In this document: one piece after another, positions 1 to 6,995 of the stretch
Numbering within the stretch: the stretch's first letter is position 1
Layout of the letters: every line of letters begins with the position of its first letter
Assembly: GCA_900553245.1 (NCBI GenBank)
Contig: USCP01000019.1
Span: 1-17,326 of the forward strand
Length of the DNA: 17,326 nucleotides
Origin: an uncultured Peptococcaceae bacterium
GTDB lineage: Bacteria > Bacillota > Peptococcia > Peptococcales > Peptococcaceae
Reading direction: 5' to 3'
Made by a program: the position numbers and the translations under genes
Notes under the pieces: generated by a model
Database searches by the model: none
The model's input: only the letters and a program-made list of their open reading frames with translations
What the model was told of the DNA's origin: nothing

Positions 1-382
1 CCTGCACTACCTCCATTATAAACGCCTCATCAATCACTCTTCCGTCGATTTTCAAAGGCAAAATAATATTTTCCCACACAGTGAGCATCGGAATCAAATT
101 ATATCGTTGAAAAATAAAACCGATTTTTCGTCTTCTAAAAATAGTCAACGCCTCATCATCCAAGGCTTCTAATGCTTTTCCATCAACGATGACCATGCCT
201 TCTGTAGGAACATCCAATCCACCAATCATATTCAGAAGCGTTGTTTTCCCGCTCCCCGATGAGCCTACAACTGCTAAAAACTCGCCTCTCTCTACAGTTA
301 AATTAACGCCATCGAGCGCTCTAACCGCAGTGGCTCCTGAGCCATATACCTTGATTAATCCTTGTACTTCTAAAATAATCAT
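1..382 (-). CDS. ABC transporter ATP-binding protein, MacB/LolD/Bce type (partial, 5' end only)
   Basis: The first 127 codons of an ABC ATPase are present and the rest lies beyond the left edge. Translation starts MIILEVQGLIKVYG. The Walker A motif GSSGSGKTT is at residues 40-48, followed by IGGLD, and the Q-loop context FIFQRYNLIPML is at about residues 89-100. Walker B and the signature motif would be in the missing part. IGGLD followed by a LTVWENI segment is typical of ATPases that pair with FtsX/MacB-like permeases (LolD, MacB, BceA), which handle lipoproteins or antimicrobial peptides; the exact subfamily cannot be fixed from this fragment. The ATG at 382 has a G-rich GGGGG stretch about 8 nt upstream as its likely ribosome binding site. 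It follows a two-component system on the same strand, the usual arrangement for peptide-sensing and detoxification modules. A permease is expected next, off the window. Confidence 0.93.
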   Translation of the reverse strand, partial: MIILEVQGLIKVYGSGATAVRALDGVNLTVERGEFLAVVGSSGSGKTTLLNMIGGLDVPTEGMVIVDGKALEALDDEALTIFRRRKIGFIFQRYNLIPMLTVWENIILPLKIDGRVIDEAFIMEVVQ

Positions 383-411
383 CCCAGCACCCCCAAAAAT
401 AAAAATAAGGC

Positions 412-438
412 ATAGTCTTTTCCTTTTACAAAGACTAT
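412..438 (-). terminator. Hairpin with T-rich tail between the kinase and ABC genes
   Basis: A perfect 9-bp inverted repeat (ATAGTCTTT / AAAGACTAT) has a 9-nt loop. On the minus strand it is followed by GCC and a run rich in T (TTATTTTTATTTTT). It lies in the 92-nt gap between the histidine kinase stop and the ABC ATPase start. It looks like a weak intrinsic terminator or attenuator that would lower transporter expression relative to the two-component genes. The stem is A/T rich, so the call is tentative. A second 7-bp hairpin (TCTCTCA / TGAGAGA, 471-488) spans the kinase stop codon but has no T-tract. Confidence 0.4.
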
Positions 439-474
439 ACCCTATTTACCTCTCAAAGCCGTCTCCATAATCTC

Positions 475-1413
475 TCAGTTTTGAGAGATTTCATTCTTTA
501 AAAAGAACAAAGAAAACACGCTCCCCTTTTGCACTTCCGAGCAGACCTTTATAAATCCGCCTTGAGCACGCATGACCTCTCTTGCTACATACAATCCTAG
601 CCCAACGCCATCTCGGTTGCTCACCATTTCCGAGCGATAAAACCGTTTAAAAATCGCTGCCTGCTCAGCTTTCGCAATCCCAATACCGTCATCTGTCACA
701 TTAATTCGGACAAAAGTCGGATACTCCTCTACGTCCACCTTAACGATTCCTCCCCTAACAGTGTACTTTAATCCATTATCAATGACATTCGCCAGTGCTT
801 CCACGGTCCATTTCATATCATACACAGCATCAACACTACTCTTCTCCACAAGGAATGTAATCCCTTTTTGATTAGCCATAGCTTGGAAGCGCATCATCAT
901 CATACTCAGCAACAGCTGTATTGGTTGCTTTACCGGATATACGCGAATCATTCCGGTTTCAGTTCTAGCATACCTCGTCAAAGTTCCGATAAGAGCATCC
1001 AAAGATCGAACTTCCTCTTGAACAGCAGCAAGGGCCCCCATCAGCTCCGACTTATTCAAAATATCCACTTCATCGATTTGTTCTTCTATAAGGGCTGCAT
1101 ATAACATGATATTTGAAATCGGCATCACCGCCTGATGAGAGATATCTGATATTTTTGATTGAAAGTGCGCCAAGTCATCCCGAAGCTCCTGTTCGGAAAC
1201 CGCTCGATCATGCAGATACCTCCACATATCATTTTCAATCGACGCCACATTGGATTCATCCAAATGCACATCCGGCAATTGTCCAGAAATCGCTTTCTCC
1301 AACAATTCCTGAATACCTTGCGACAGATTCTGCATTTTTCGATGGTAAACCATACTGAATATACCACTGAGCACCAAACATATAACACCGAAAATCCATC
1401 CAAAATACAACAT
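475..1413 (-). CDS. Membrane-anchored sensor histidine kinase with minimal sensor region
   Basis: Sensor kinase of about 312 aa that should phosphorylate the adjacent response regulator. One hydrophobic segment (about residues 2-23) is followed by a short linker. The H-box DISHQAVMPIS contains the phosphoacceptor His93. Next come the N-box NVIDNGLKYT, G1 box DDGIGI, F-box FKRFYR and G2 box GVGLGLYVA, so the catalytic core is complete. There is no extracellular domain: the protein passes from the membrane segment straight to the dimerisation region. Such 'intramembrane-sensing' kinases usually detect a partner ABC transporter or membrane stress rather than a soluble ligand. An in-frame ATG at 1443 would overlap the regulator by 29 nt but has no ribosome binding site. 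The ATG at 1413, one base after the regulator stop with GGAG just upstream, is preferred and implies translational coupling. The next gene encodes an ABC transporter ATPase. Confidence 0.93.
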   Translation of the reverse strand: MLYFGWIFGVICLVLSGIFSMVYHRKMQNLSQGIQELLEKAISGQLPDVHLDESNVASIENDMWRYLHDRAVSEQELRDDLAHFQSKISDISHQAVMPISNIMLYAALIEEQIDEVDILNKSELMGALAAVQEEVRSLDALIGTLTRYARTETGMIRVYPVKQPIQLLLSMMMMRFQAMANQKGITFLVEKSSVDAVYDMKWTVEALANVIDNGLKYTVRGGIVKVDVEEYPTFVRINVTDDGIGIAKAEQAAIFKRFYRSEMVSNRDGVGLGLYVAREVMRAQGGFIKVCSEVQKGSVFSLFFLKNEISQN

Positions 1414-1414
1414 A

Positions 1415-2080
1415 TTACTCCACCCAAGAATAACCAATACCATAAACTGTTTTTAGATGCATTTGTCCTTCATCACCCAGTTTTTTGCGCAAACGATTTA
1501 CAACCACCGACAGCGCATGTGAATCAACAAATTCATTATCTCCCTGCCATACCTCATCAACAAGTTGTACCCTCGAAAGACACATACCTGTATGCTCTAC
1601 CAGTTTACGAAGTAATCTCTGTTCCGTCTTACTCAATTCAATCACTTGATGGTTATGAGTGAATATCATCTTATCAAAATCGAACGAACAATCACCAACC
1701 TCATACACTGCACACTTTGAGGATATACTTCGTAGTTGCACTGCCACTCTTGCACGCAACTCCGCTAAGCCAAATGGTTTCGTGACATAGTCGTTGGCGC
1801 CCATTTCTAAGCCACGCACTACATCCATCTCCATCTTATTGGCGGTAAGAATAATAACAGGCATCTGTGTCTGTTGACGTAATTCTTGTAAAAAGTCAAA
1901 GCCACTTCCATCTGGAAGATTGACATCTAACAAAACGAGATTAACTGCGTCTTCTGTACAGTACTTCCTTGCCGTCTCAATCGTATCGGCTTGAAGGCAG
2001 TAGTACTCACTTCGCAAAGCGAACTTAATTCCATCATTAAGGTTTCTGTCGTCTTCTATAATCAATATCGTCTGTTTCAC
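1415..2080 (-). CDS. OmpR/PhoB-family response regulator
   Basis: Response regulator of 221 aa, the usual length for the OmpR family. The receiver domain (about residues 1-118) has the acidic pair E9-D10-D11, phosphoacceptor Asp52 in LLDVNLPDG, Thr79 and Lys101 in the TKPF motif. The C-terminal part (about 125-221) is a winged-helix DNA-binding domain with the family's VVVNRLRKKLG recognition helix and the final YGIGY hairpin. The start is a GTG at 2080 preceded by AGAGG; the nearby ATG one frame over runs at once into TGA. It is the first gene of a regulator-kinase-ABC transporter set and is expected to control the transporter genes, and possibly itself: two near-repeats fill the spacer of its own promoter. 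Confidence 0.95.
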   Translation of the reverse strand: MKQTILIIEDDRNLNDGIKFALRSEYYCLQADTIETARKYCTEDAVNLVLLDVNLPDGSGFDFLQELRQQTQMPVIILTANKMEMDVVRGLEMGANDYVTKPFGLAELRARVAVQLRSISSKCAVYEVGDCSFDFDKMIFTHNHQVIELSKTEQRLLRKLVEHTGMCLSRVQLVDEVWQGDNEFVDSHALSVVVNRLRKKLGDEGQMHLKTVYGIGYSWVE

Positions 2081-2117
2081 ATTATTTCACCTCTTCAAAG
2101 GACAAACATACGGTTCC

Positions 2118-2148
2118 ATTATACCTTACCTAACCATGCTAAGGTCAA
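2118..2148 (-). promoter_or_regulatory. Sigma-A type promoter of the two-component operon
   Basis: On the minus strand TTGACC (-35, 2143-2148) and a perfect TATAAT (-10, 2118-2123) are separated by 19 nt, about 38 nt upstream of the regulator GTG. The spacer consists of two similar 9-10-mers in tandem, TTAGCATGG and TTAGGTAAGG. A spacer this long usually makes a promoter weak without an activator, and tandem half-sites are what OmpR-family regulators bind, so autoregulation is plausible but not shown. Confidence 0.65.
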
Positions 2149-2200
2149 GAATAATTCATCCTGCACAAAGGACTTCGACTTCAATTACAAATATCAACAA

Positions 2201-2244
2201 AAAACTCCCAACTCCTTTAATAATCAATGGAGTTGGGAGTTTTT
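2201..2244 (-). terminator. Intrinsic terminator after the hypothetical gene
   Basis: A 15-bp perfect stem (arms 2201-2215 and 2229-2243, core ACTCCCAACTCC) with a 13-nt A/T loop lies 12 nt past the stop of the 300-aa gene. On the minus strand the stem runs into TTTTTTG, so it is a strong Rho-independent terminator. The opposite strand also has a T-run, but no plus-strand gene needs it. It separates the hypothetical gene from the two-component operon, which has its own promoter. Confidence 0.9.
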
Positions 2245-2255
2245 CAATTCATGAA

Positions 2256-3158
2256 TTAGTTTGCTTTTTTGAATTGAAGCAAGTTGCTTTTTTCGTCTTG
2301 TTCGTGACGAATATCTTCTTCAGGCAAAATCATCGCAGTCAACATACCGCTTACATCGAGGTAACGACCTTTTTTAAGGTTCTTCAATGCAGTGAGGTAG
2401 CTTGGTGCAATAACGTGCAAATCTTGACCTTCGCAATCAACAACAATATCAAAGATGTTTGCCATGCCACCGAGTGCAACGTTTTCAAAGGATTTGATTT
2501 TGAAAATCCCTTGGGAGAAGCTGAATGGAACAATGCGATAATCCTTTACGAGAGTTTGCATCATTTGTTCAAACTCAGGATTACGTTTTTCTGCATTTTC
2601 ATTGAGCATTGCAGAATACATCAAACCGGTTGGCAAGAAGGTACCGATTTCAGGGAGCTCGATGTCTTTCTTCTTGTTGTTGTAATCTTTTTTGGTGTTG
2701 ATGATATTAACATCAAATGCATACATATTGATGTTTGCAGGAATTGGTTCGCCTGCAGCTGCATTGCGAATATCGTTTTTGTTAGCGGTTTCCAACAATA
2801 CAGGAATCAACTTTTCGCCAACCTTCCACATTGCTGGCAATGCGGTATCAAAGCGATCGTCTTCGGTTGCAACATATGTGTCAAAGTCTTTTTCCAAAGC
2901 GATGGTGCCGTCGCTAGCACGTCCAGTATCAAAATGAACGTCAATGCGCCAAATGCCATCTTCATTGGAATCGCCTTTGGTTTCAAGATAATGGAAGAAA
3001 TGCATATGCTTGTCTGCATCATAATAATGGGTGCTCATCCCGTTACCGGTTTCCTTTGCATCCCCACGTTGCAGAATGTACCATTGCATCATTTCTTCTA
3101 ATTCGTCATGGTTAAAGCATGACAATTGTAAGTTCATTAATTCTTTCAAAAACGCCAT
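2256..3158 (-). CDS. Conserved-looking protein of unknown function, 300 aa, soluble, acidic
   Basis: I do not recognise the family. The protein starts MAFLKELMNLQLSCFNHDELEEMMQW (shown only as a landmark of its helical, acidic N-terminus) and has no signal peptide or membrane segment. The middle is rich in Asp, Asn and aromatic residues (for example WRIDVHFDTG, then IGTFLPTGLMYSAM), suggesting a mixed alpha/beta cytosolic protein. The last 60 residues include KGRYLDVSGMLTAMI, which could be a beta-strand pair. The start at 3158 is chosen over an upstream in-frame ATG at 3200 because a near-perfect AAGGAGGAG lies 6 nt before it. It has its own promoter and a strong terminator, so it is a monocistronic gene, and the strong ribosome binding site suggests good expression. 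The antisense open frame over this gene is a shadow. Confidence 0.85.
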   Translation of the reverse strand: MAFLKELMNLQLSCFNHDELEEMMQWYILQRGDAKETGNGMSTHYYDADKHMHFFHYLETKGDSNEDGIWRIDVHFDTGRASDGTIALEKDFDTYVATEDDRFDTALPAMWKVGEKLIPVLLETANKNDIRNAAAGEPIPANINMYAFDVNIINTKKDYNNKKKDIELPEIGTFLPTGLMYSAMLNENAEKRNPEFEQMMQTLVKDYRIVPFSFSQGIFKIKSFENVALGGMANIFDIVVDCEGQDLHVIAPSYLTALKNLKKGRYLDVSGMLTAMILPEEDIRHEQDEKSNLLQFKKAN

Positions 3159-3190
3159 GAATAGCTCCTCCTTGTATACATCTAGTACTA

Positions 3191-3220
3191 ATAGTATCAC
3201 TAACCCGAACCTTCAATCAA
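3191..3220 (-). promoter_or_regulatory. Promoter of the 300-aa hypothetical gene
   Basis: On the minus strand TTGATT (3215-3220) and TACTAT (3191-3196) are separated by 18 nt, about 32 nt upstream of the preferred ATG at 3158. This supports the shorter start, because the ATG at 3200 would lie upstream of the -10 element. The match to consensus is moderate. The remaining 140 nt up to the glcF terminator (3221-3363) hold no gene I can support. Confidence 0.5.
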
Positions 3221-3363
3221 CAGTTTTTATAAAAATTATAGCAATTGTGAAAGCATGCCACACTTTCATAAAATCTAATACGACCGACTCTCGATTCTTC
3301 TTGATTTTTTCCTATATTGACATACGACACAGACTTCCTCCACAGCTTTTAACACGCTTTCCA

Positions 3364-3403
3364 AAAAAGAAGCACCAACGTTTTAAGGTTGGTGCTTCTT
3401 TTT
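3364..3403 (-). terminator. Intrinsic terminator of the rluB-glcD-glcF operon
   Basis: A perfect 16-bp stem (arms 3364-3379 and 3388-3403, core AGAAGCACCAAC) with an 8-nt loop lies 4 nt past the glcF stop. On the minus strand the right-hand side of the stem ends in TTTTTT. It is strong and marks the end of the operon. Confidence 0.93.
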
Positions 3404-3407
3404 ACGA

Positions 3408-4724
3408 TTATTTCTTTTTCATGCCCGCCATGCGATTGCTACGGTCGCTTTGATTGTACGCATCAGAAAGAATTTCTACAGTATGCTTTACAGAGCAATG
3501 ACCGCCAAAGCGTTTTTGACCGTCTGTCAATTGCATCATGCAAGAACCGCAACCAGTAACAACAACATCAGCGCCGGTTTGTTCAATATCTTCACATTTC
3601 TTCTTTTGAATATCCATAGAAAGATCATAATGTGTCAGGCTAAATGAACCAGCAGAACCACAGCAACGATTTGGTTTTTTCATTTCACGGAAGTCAATAT
3701 CCGGAAGATCACGCAAAATTTGACGTGGTGGTTCAATAACACCAATACCACGACGCAAGTGGCATGGGTCATGATAAGTTGCAACCATCTTAGCAGTGTG
3801 TAACCCACTCACATCAGCTTTCACAACATTCATTATGAAGTCGCTCCAGTCGATGACTTTTGCTGCGACCTTCAAAGAATCTTGATAAGCATCGGTGTCT
3901 TCAAGCAATTCAGGATAATGTTCCTTTAAAGAAAGGGCACAGGAACCGCAAACAGTAACAATATAATCCACATCCATGTTTTTAAATAAGTTTACATGGT
4001 CGAGCGCCATTGCTTTTGCGGTTTTTTGTTCACCATGTGCAAGGATTGGGGTCCCACAGCAATGTTGTGCCTTTGGTACAATCACTTCCACATTATTATG
4101 TTTCATAACATTCATCAAAGAATATGCGACGTTTGGATACATATAATTAGAAGAGCAACCGGTAAAGAACGCCACTTTGAACTTTGCAGGGCCCATTGGC
4201 TTGTTCACTTCCGGTACAGACATGCGGAATGGCTTGTTTGCCAAAGAAGGGACCACACGACGCATATCCAAACCAAATGGGAAACGAGGAGTGTAGCCGC
4301 CCATGGACTTTTCTTTTTTGAAAACAGCCCCCTGGAAGTTACCACCGAGACGCATCCCAGTATCCATCAATTTTGGACGTTCTACCACATTGAAAATAAC
4401 CTTTTTCAATGGGTGTAAGCCTTCCTTACGAACCAATTCGGAACGTGCAGCCAAAACAATTTTATCAATAGCAACGCCGCAAGGACAAACTTCAACACAC
4501 GCCTTACAGGTTAAGCACATGTGTAAGTTATGTTCCAAACCTGGAGTATTGGTATCAACCAAGCCCTTCAATAACGCGTCAACTAATTTAATTTTCCCAC
4601 GAGCAACGCTGCCTTCCATACGAGTTTCCGCATAAATCGGACATACTTCCTGACAGTTGCCGCAAGACATACATTTAATGACTTCTTCTCTGACGAAGTC
4701 TAAAGTTTCAAATGGTGCGCTCAT
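3408..4724 (-). CDS. glcF: GlcF/LutA-like (Fe-S)-binding oxidoreductase subunit
   Basis: Iron-sulfur subunit of a two-part 2-hydroxyacid (glycolate or D-lactate) dehydrogenase, 438 aa. The N-terminus holds two 4Fe-4S ferredoxin motifs: C18-x2-C21-x2-C24-x3-C28 followed by P, and C70-x2-C73-x2-C76-x3-C80 followed by P. Two cysteine-rich CCG domains follow. The first runs from FFTGC to HCCGTP and CGSC, the second from YHDPCHLRRG to RCCGSAG and CGSC. All expected cluster ligands are present. This subunit should pass electrons from the FAD of GlcD to a membrane or flavoprotein acceptor. It begins 3 nt after the glcD stop, with GGGGG upstream as ribosome binding site, so the two are translated together. 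The true substrate cannot be read from sequence; the YHDPCHL motif with two ferredoxin centres favours GlcF-like over plain LutA. No EtfAB or lactate permease is in view. Confidence 0.93.
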   Translation of the reverse strand: MSAPFETLDFVREEVIKCMSCGNCQEVCPIYAETRMEGSVARGKIKLVDALLKGLVDTNTPGLEHNLHMCLTCKACVEVCPCGVAIDKIVLAARSELVRKEGLHPLKKVIFNVVERPKLMDTGMRLGGNFQGAVFKKEKSMGGYTPRFPFGLDMRRVVPSLANKPFRMSVPEVNKPMGPAKFKVAFFTGCSSNYMYPNVAYSLMNVMKHNNVEVIVPKAQHCCGTPILAHGEQKTAKAMALDHVNLFKNMDVDYIVTVCGSCALSLKEHYPELLEDTDAYQDSLKVAAKVIDWSDFIMNVVKADVSGLHTAKMVATYHDPCHLRRGIGVIEPPRQILRDLPDIDFREMKKPNRCCGSAGSFSLTHYDLSMDIQKKKCEDIEQTGADVVVTGCGSCMMQLTDGQKRFGGHCSVKHTVEILSDAYNQSDRSNRMAGMKKK

Positions 4725-4727
4725 TCC

Positions 4728-6122
4728 TTATTCCCCCTTAAAGAAGAAATGGTCCGGATTGAACATATAGTTCGGGTCAAAGGCTTCCTTGACACGACGA
4801 ATCACTTCCATGCCAGCTGCGCCAAATTGATCTTCCATGAAACGTGCTTTAGCGATGCCAATACCGTGTTCACCGCTTAAAGTACCACCCATTTCGAGCG
4901 CTGCAGCAAAAATATCGTCTACACACATACGAACACGTTTCATTTCTTCTTCATCACGTGCATCGGTCAAGATGGTTGGGTGCAAGTTACCATCGCCTGC
5001 ATGACCAAAGGTACCGATTTGAAGATCATACTTTTCAGCAAGTTCTTCCAAACGAACAAGCATATCTGGAATACGGCTACGTGGAACGGTAGCATCTTCA
5101 AGAACAGTAGTAGGTTTTACGCGTGCAAGTGCAGGCAATGCCGCACGACGTGCTGCCATAAGTTCGTCACGTTCTTTGTCGTCTTTTGCAAGCTTCACAT
5201 CTTGGCAGCCGTTCTTTTTGCATTGTTCAACAACCTTTTGTGCTTCAAGCTCAACTTCAGCTTCAACCATGCCGTCAACTTCAATCAAAAGCATAACCTT
5301 TGCTTCGATTGGCAAGCCGATATGAGTAAAGTCTTCAACAACTTTCAAAGTTGCTTGGTCAAGCAATTCCATGGTTGCAGGAATAACCTTGTTGGAGATA
5401 ATGCCGTTGATGGCATACCCTGCATCCTTCAATACATTAAAGGTTGCAGTCATGGTTTTTACGTATTGAGGTTTTGCGATGAGTTTTACAAGAATCTTGG
5501 TGATAATCCCCAAAGTCCCTTCAGCACCGCAAACGAGCTTGGTAAGATCATAGCCGGCAACATTCTTTACACTCTTGCCACCAAAGGTAACCAATTCACC
5601 GTTGGCAAGAACCATTTCTACACCAATAACATAGTCTTTGGTCACGCCGTATTTTAAACCGCGGAGACCACCGGAAGACTCGCTAACACTACCACCCATG
5701 GTTGCAGTTTTTACAGTCCCTGGATCTGGTGGATAAATAAGGCCATATGGACTTACAGCCTCATTGAGTTGGTTGATGATTACGCCCGGTTGAACGGTAG
5801 CAGTTAAGTTTTCAGGGTCCACTTCAAGAATTTTGTTCATACGGGTGGTAACCAGTACAACCCCTTTGCGAAGCGGAATGGTACCACCGGAAAGGTTGGT
5901 ACCGGAACCACGGGTATAGATATGGAAATCTTCAGCCTTGGCAAGCTTAACGATTTCAATGATTTCTTCGGCGGTTTCTGGGAGCACAACCACTTCAGGC
6001 ATAACTTGTGGTTGGTCCGGAGTCCCATCATAAGAATATGTTAACAAATCCCCTTTATCAGTGAGAACATATTCATCGCCTACGATTTTTTTGAGTGCTT
6101 CCACTACATTTTTGTCAAACAT
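4728..6122 (-). CDS. glcD: FAD-linked oxidase, glycolate/D-lactate dehydrogenase subunit GlcD
   Basis: FAD-binding catalytic subunit that oxidises a 2-hydroxyacid such as glycolate or D-lactate to the 2-keto acid, 464 aa (family about 460-500). The PCMH-type FAD domain covers about residues 38-217, with the pyrophosphate-binding RGSGTNLSGG at 71-80 and the glycine-rich GGSVSESSGGLRG further on. The C-terminal oxidase domain carries TFGHAGDGNLHP and SGEHGIG, whose histidines are the family's usual active-site residues. The start at 6122 is chosen because AGGAGG lies 7 nt upstream; a longer frame from 6200 would run back through the end of rluB. The ribosome binding site overlaps the rluB stop (TAGGAGG), so translation is probably coupled. 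With the next gene, glcF, it forms a complex that probably lets the cell use lactate or glycolate as an electron donor. The substrate is inferred. Confidence 0.93.
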   Translation of the reverse strand: MFDKNVVEALKKIVGDEYVLTDKGDLLTYSYDGTPDQPQVMPEVVVLPETAEEIIEIVKLAKAEDFHIYTRGSGTNLSGGTIPLRKGVVLVTTRMNKILEVDPENLTATVQPGVIINQLNEAVSPYGLIYPPDPGTVKTATMGGSVSESSGGLRGLKYGVTKDYVIGVEMVLANGELVTFGGKSVKNVAGYDLTKLVCGAEGTLGIITKILVKLIAKPQYVKTMTATFNVLKDAGYAINGIISNKVIPATMELLDQATLKVVEDFTHIGLPIEAKVMLLIEVDGMVEAEVELEAQKVVEQCKKNGCQDVKLAKDDKERDELMAARRAALPALARVKPTTVLEDATVPRSRIPDMLVRLEELAEKYDLQIGTFGHAGDGNLHPTILTDARDEEEMKRVRMCVDDIFAAALEMGGTLSGEHGIGIAKARFMEDQFGAAGMEVIRRVKEAFDPNYMFNPDHFFFKGE

Positions 6123-6132
6123 AATTTTCCTC

Positions 6133-6888
6133 CTATATCCGATTATTGAGGTAGTCACCTCTTGAAAGTTGAACACGGTCGAATAAGCGACCCAATTCAT
6201 GTGCTGTTAACGGGCGAATTTGGCCGATATCAACATGGGATAATGTTACTTGGTCGACAGCCACGCGCGTCAGTTTCAAGCATGGAAAACCTACTGCATC
6301 CAACATGCGACGGACTTGACGTTTTTTGCCTTCGTGAATCACAAGCTCTACCACAGAATTTTTGCCAATTTTCTTCACAAATCGAGCCTCCGCCGGTGCA
6401 GTCATCCCATCTTCAAGTTCAACACCTTCAGAAAGATTTTTTAAAGCCTTAGAAGTTATCACGCCTTCAACTTGTGCAACATATTTCTTTTTAATATTAT
6501 ATTTCGGATGGGTCAAACGATATGCTAAATCACCATGATTGGTCAAGAGCAACAGCCCTTCCGTGTCCATATCCAGTCGTCCCACCGGAACAACACGTCC
6601 ACGCAATTCCGGACACAAATCAAAGATGGTTGGTCTGTTTTGCGGATCCGTTGTCGTTGTTAAATAGCCTGCCGGCTTGTTGAGCATATAAAATAAATAC
6701 TCATCTTTTACCTTGATGTCCTTGCCATCTACACTGACACAGTCAGTCTCCGGATTTATTTTAACCCCTTGGACTCTGACAATTACGCCATTTACTCGAA
6801 CACGGCCCTCCGCAATCATCGCTTCACTTTGTCTACGTGAAGCAATGCCACAATCCGCCATATATTTCTGCAATCTTATGAATGTCAT
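6133..6888 (-). CDS. rluB: 23S rRNA pseudouridine synthase, RsuA/RluB family
   Basis: Converts a specific uridine of rRNA to pseudouridine; RluB acts on the peptidyl-transferase region of 23S rRNA. The protein is 251 aa. An S4 RNA-binding domain occupies about residues 3-50 (LQKYMADCGIASRRQSE, then GRVRVNG). The catalytic domain has GRLDMDTEGLLLLTN with the catalytic Asp106, and the family's C-terminal EGKKRQVRRML and TRVAV segment. These features define the RsuA/RluB/RluE/RluF branch and not RluA. RluB is the most likely member in Bacillota, where it is usually the only such enzyme besides the 16S one; the exact target uridine is inferred. The ATG at 6888 has GGGAG 7 nt upstream. It is the first gene of an operon with glcD and glcF, an odd pairing of housekeeping and catabolic functions. 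Confidence 0.9.
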   Translation of the reverse strand: MTFIRLQKYMADCGIASRRQSEAMIAEGRVRVNGVIVRVQGVKINPETDCVSVDGKDIKVKDEYLFYMLNKPAGYLTTTTDPQNRPTIFDLCPELRGRVVPVGRLDMDTEGLLLLTNHGDLAYRLTHPKYNIKKKYVAQVEGVITSKALKNLSEGVELEDGMTAPAEARFVKKIGKNSVVELVIHEGKKRQVRRMLDAVGFPCLKLTRVAVDQVTLSHVDIGQIRPLTAHELGRLFDRVQLSRGDYLNNRI

Positions 6889-6906
6889 GATAAATCTCCC
6901 ATATTG

Positions 6907-6935
6907 TTTATACTACATTATCTCAAGTTTCTCAA
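6907..6935 (-). promoter_or_regulatory. Sigma-A promoter of rluB-glcD-glcF
   Basis: On the minus strand TTGAGA (6930-6935) and TATAAA (6907-6912) are 17 nt apart, each five of six to consensus, about 19 nt before the rluB ATG. The 5' leader would therefore be short. A perfect inverted repeat ATTGT-C-ACAAT (6982-6992) sits about 50 nt further upstream and could be a regulator site. No terminator was found after cca, so some read-through from the upstream operon is possible. Confidence 0.65.
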
Positions 6936-6995
6936 ATAGTCATTTATTATGCTTTTTTGAAATTATTTTTCTATTTAAACAATTGTCACAATGTG

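Noticed and set aside
1413..1443. Upstream start for the histidine kinase, giving 322 aa
   Set aside because: There is no ribosome binding site and it would overlap the regulator by 29 nt; the ATG just after the regulator stop is better supported.
2136..3101. A 321-aa open frame on the plus strand
   Set aside because: It lies antisense to the 300-aa gene, which has a strong ribosome binding site, promoter and terminator. Its translation is rich in Phe, Cys and Ile with no coherent motif.
3221..3363. Gap with TTGACA-like and hairpin-like (TGAAAG/CTTTCA) sequences on the plus strand
   Set aside because: No matching -10 element or downstream plus-strand gene, and the stem is only 6 bp.
4980..5657. 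A 225-aa open frame on the plus strand
   Set aside because: It is antisense to the conserved FAD-binding and C-terminal domains of glcD and has low-complexity, Phe/Asn/Lys-rich translation and no ribosome binding site.
6982..6992. Inverted repeat ATTGTCACAAT between cca and rluB as a terminator
   Set aside because: The stem is only 5 bp and no T-run follows, so it is not a terminator. It may be a regulator site but nothing else supports that.
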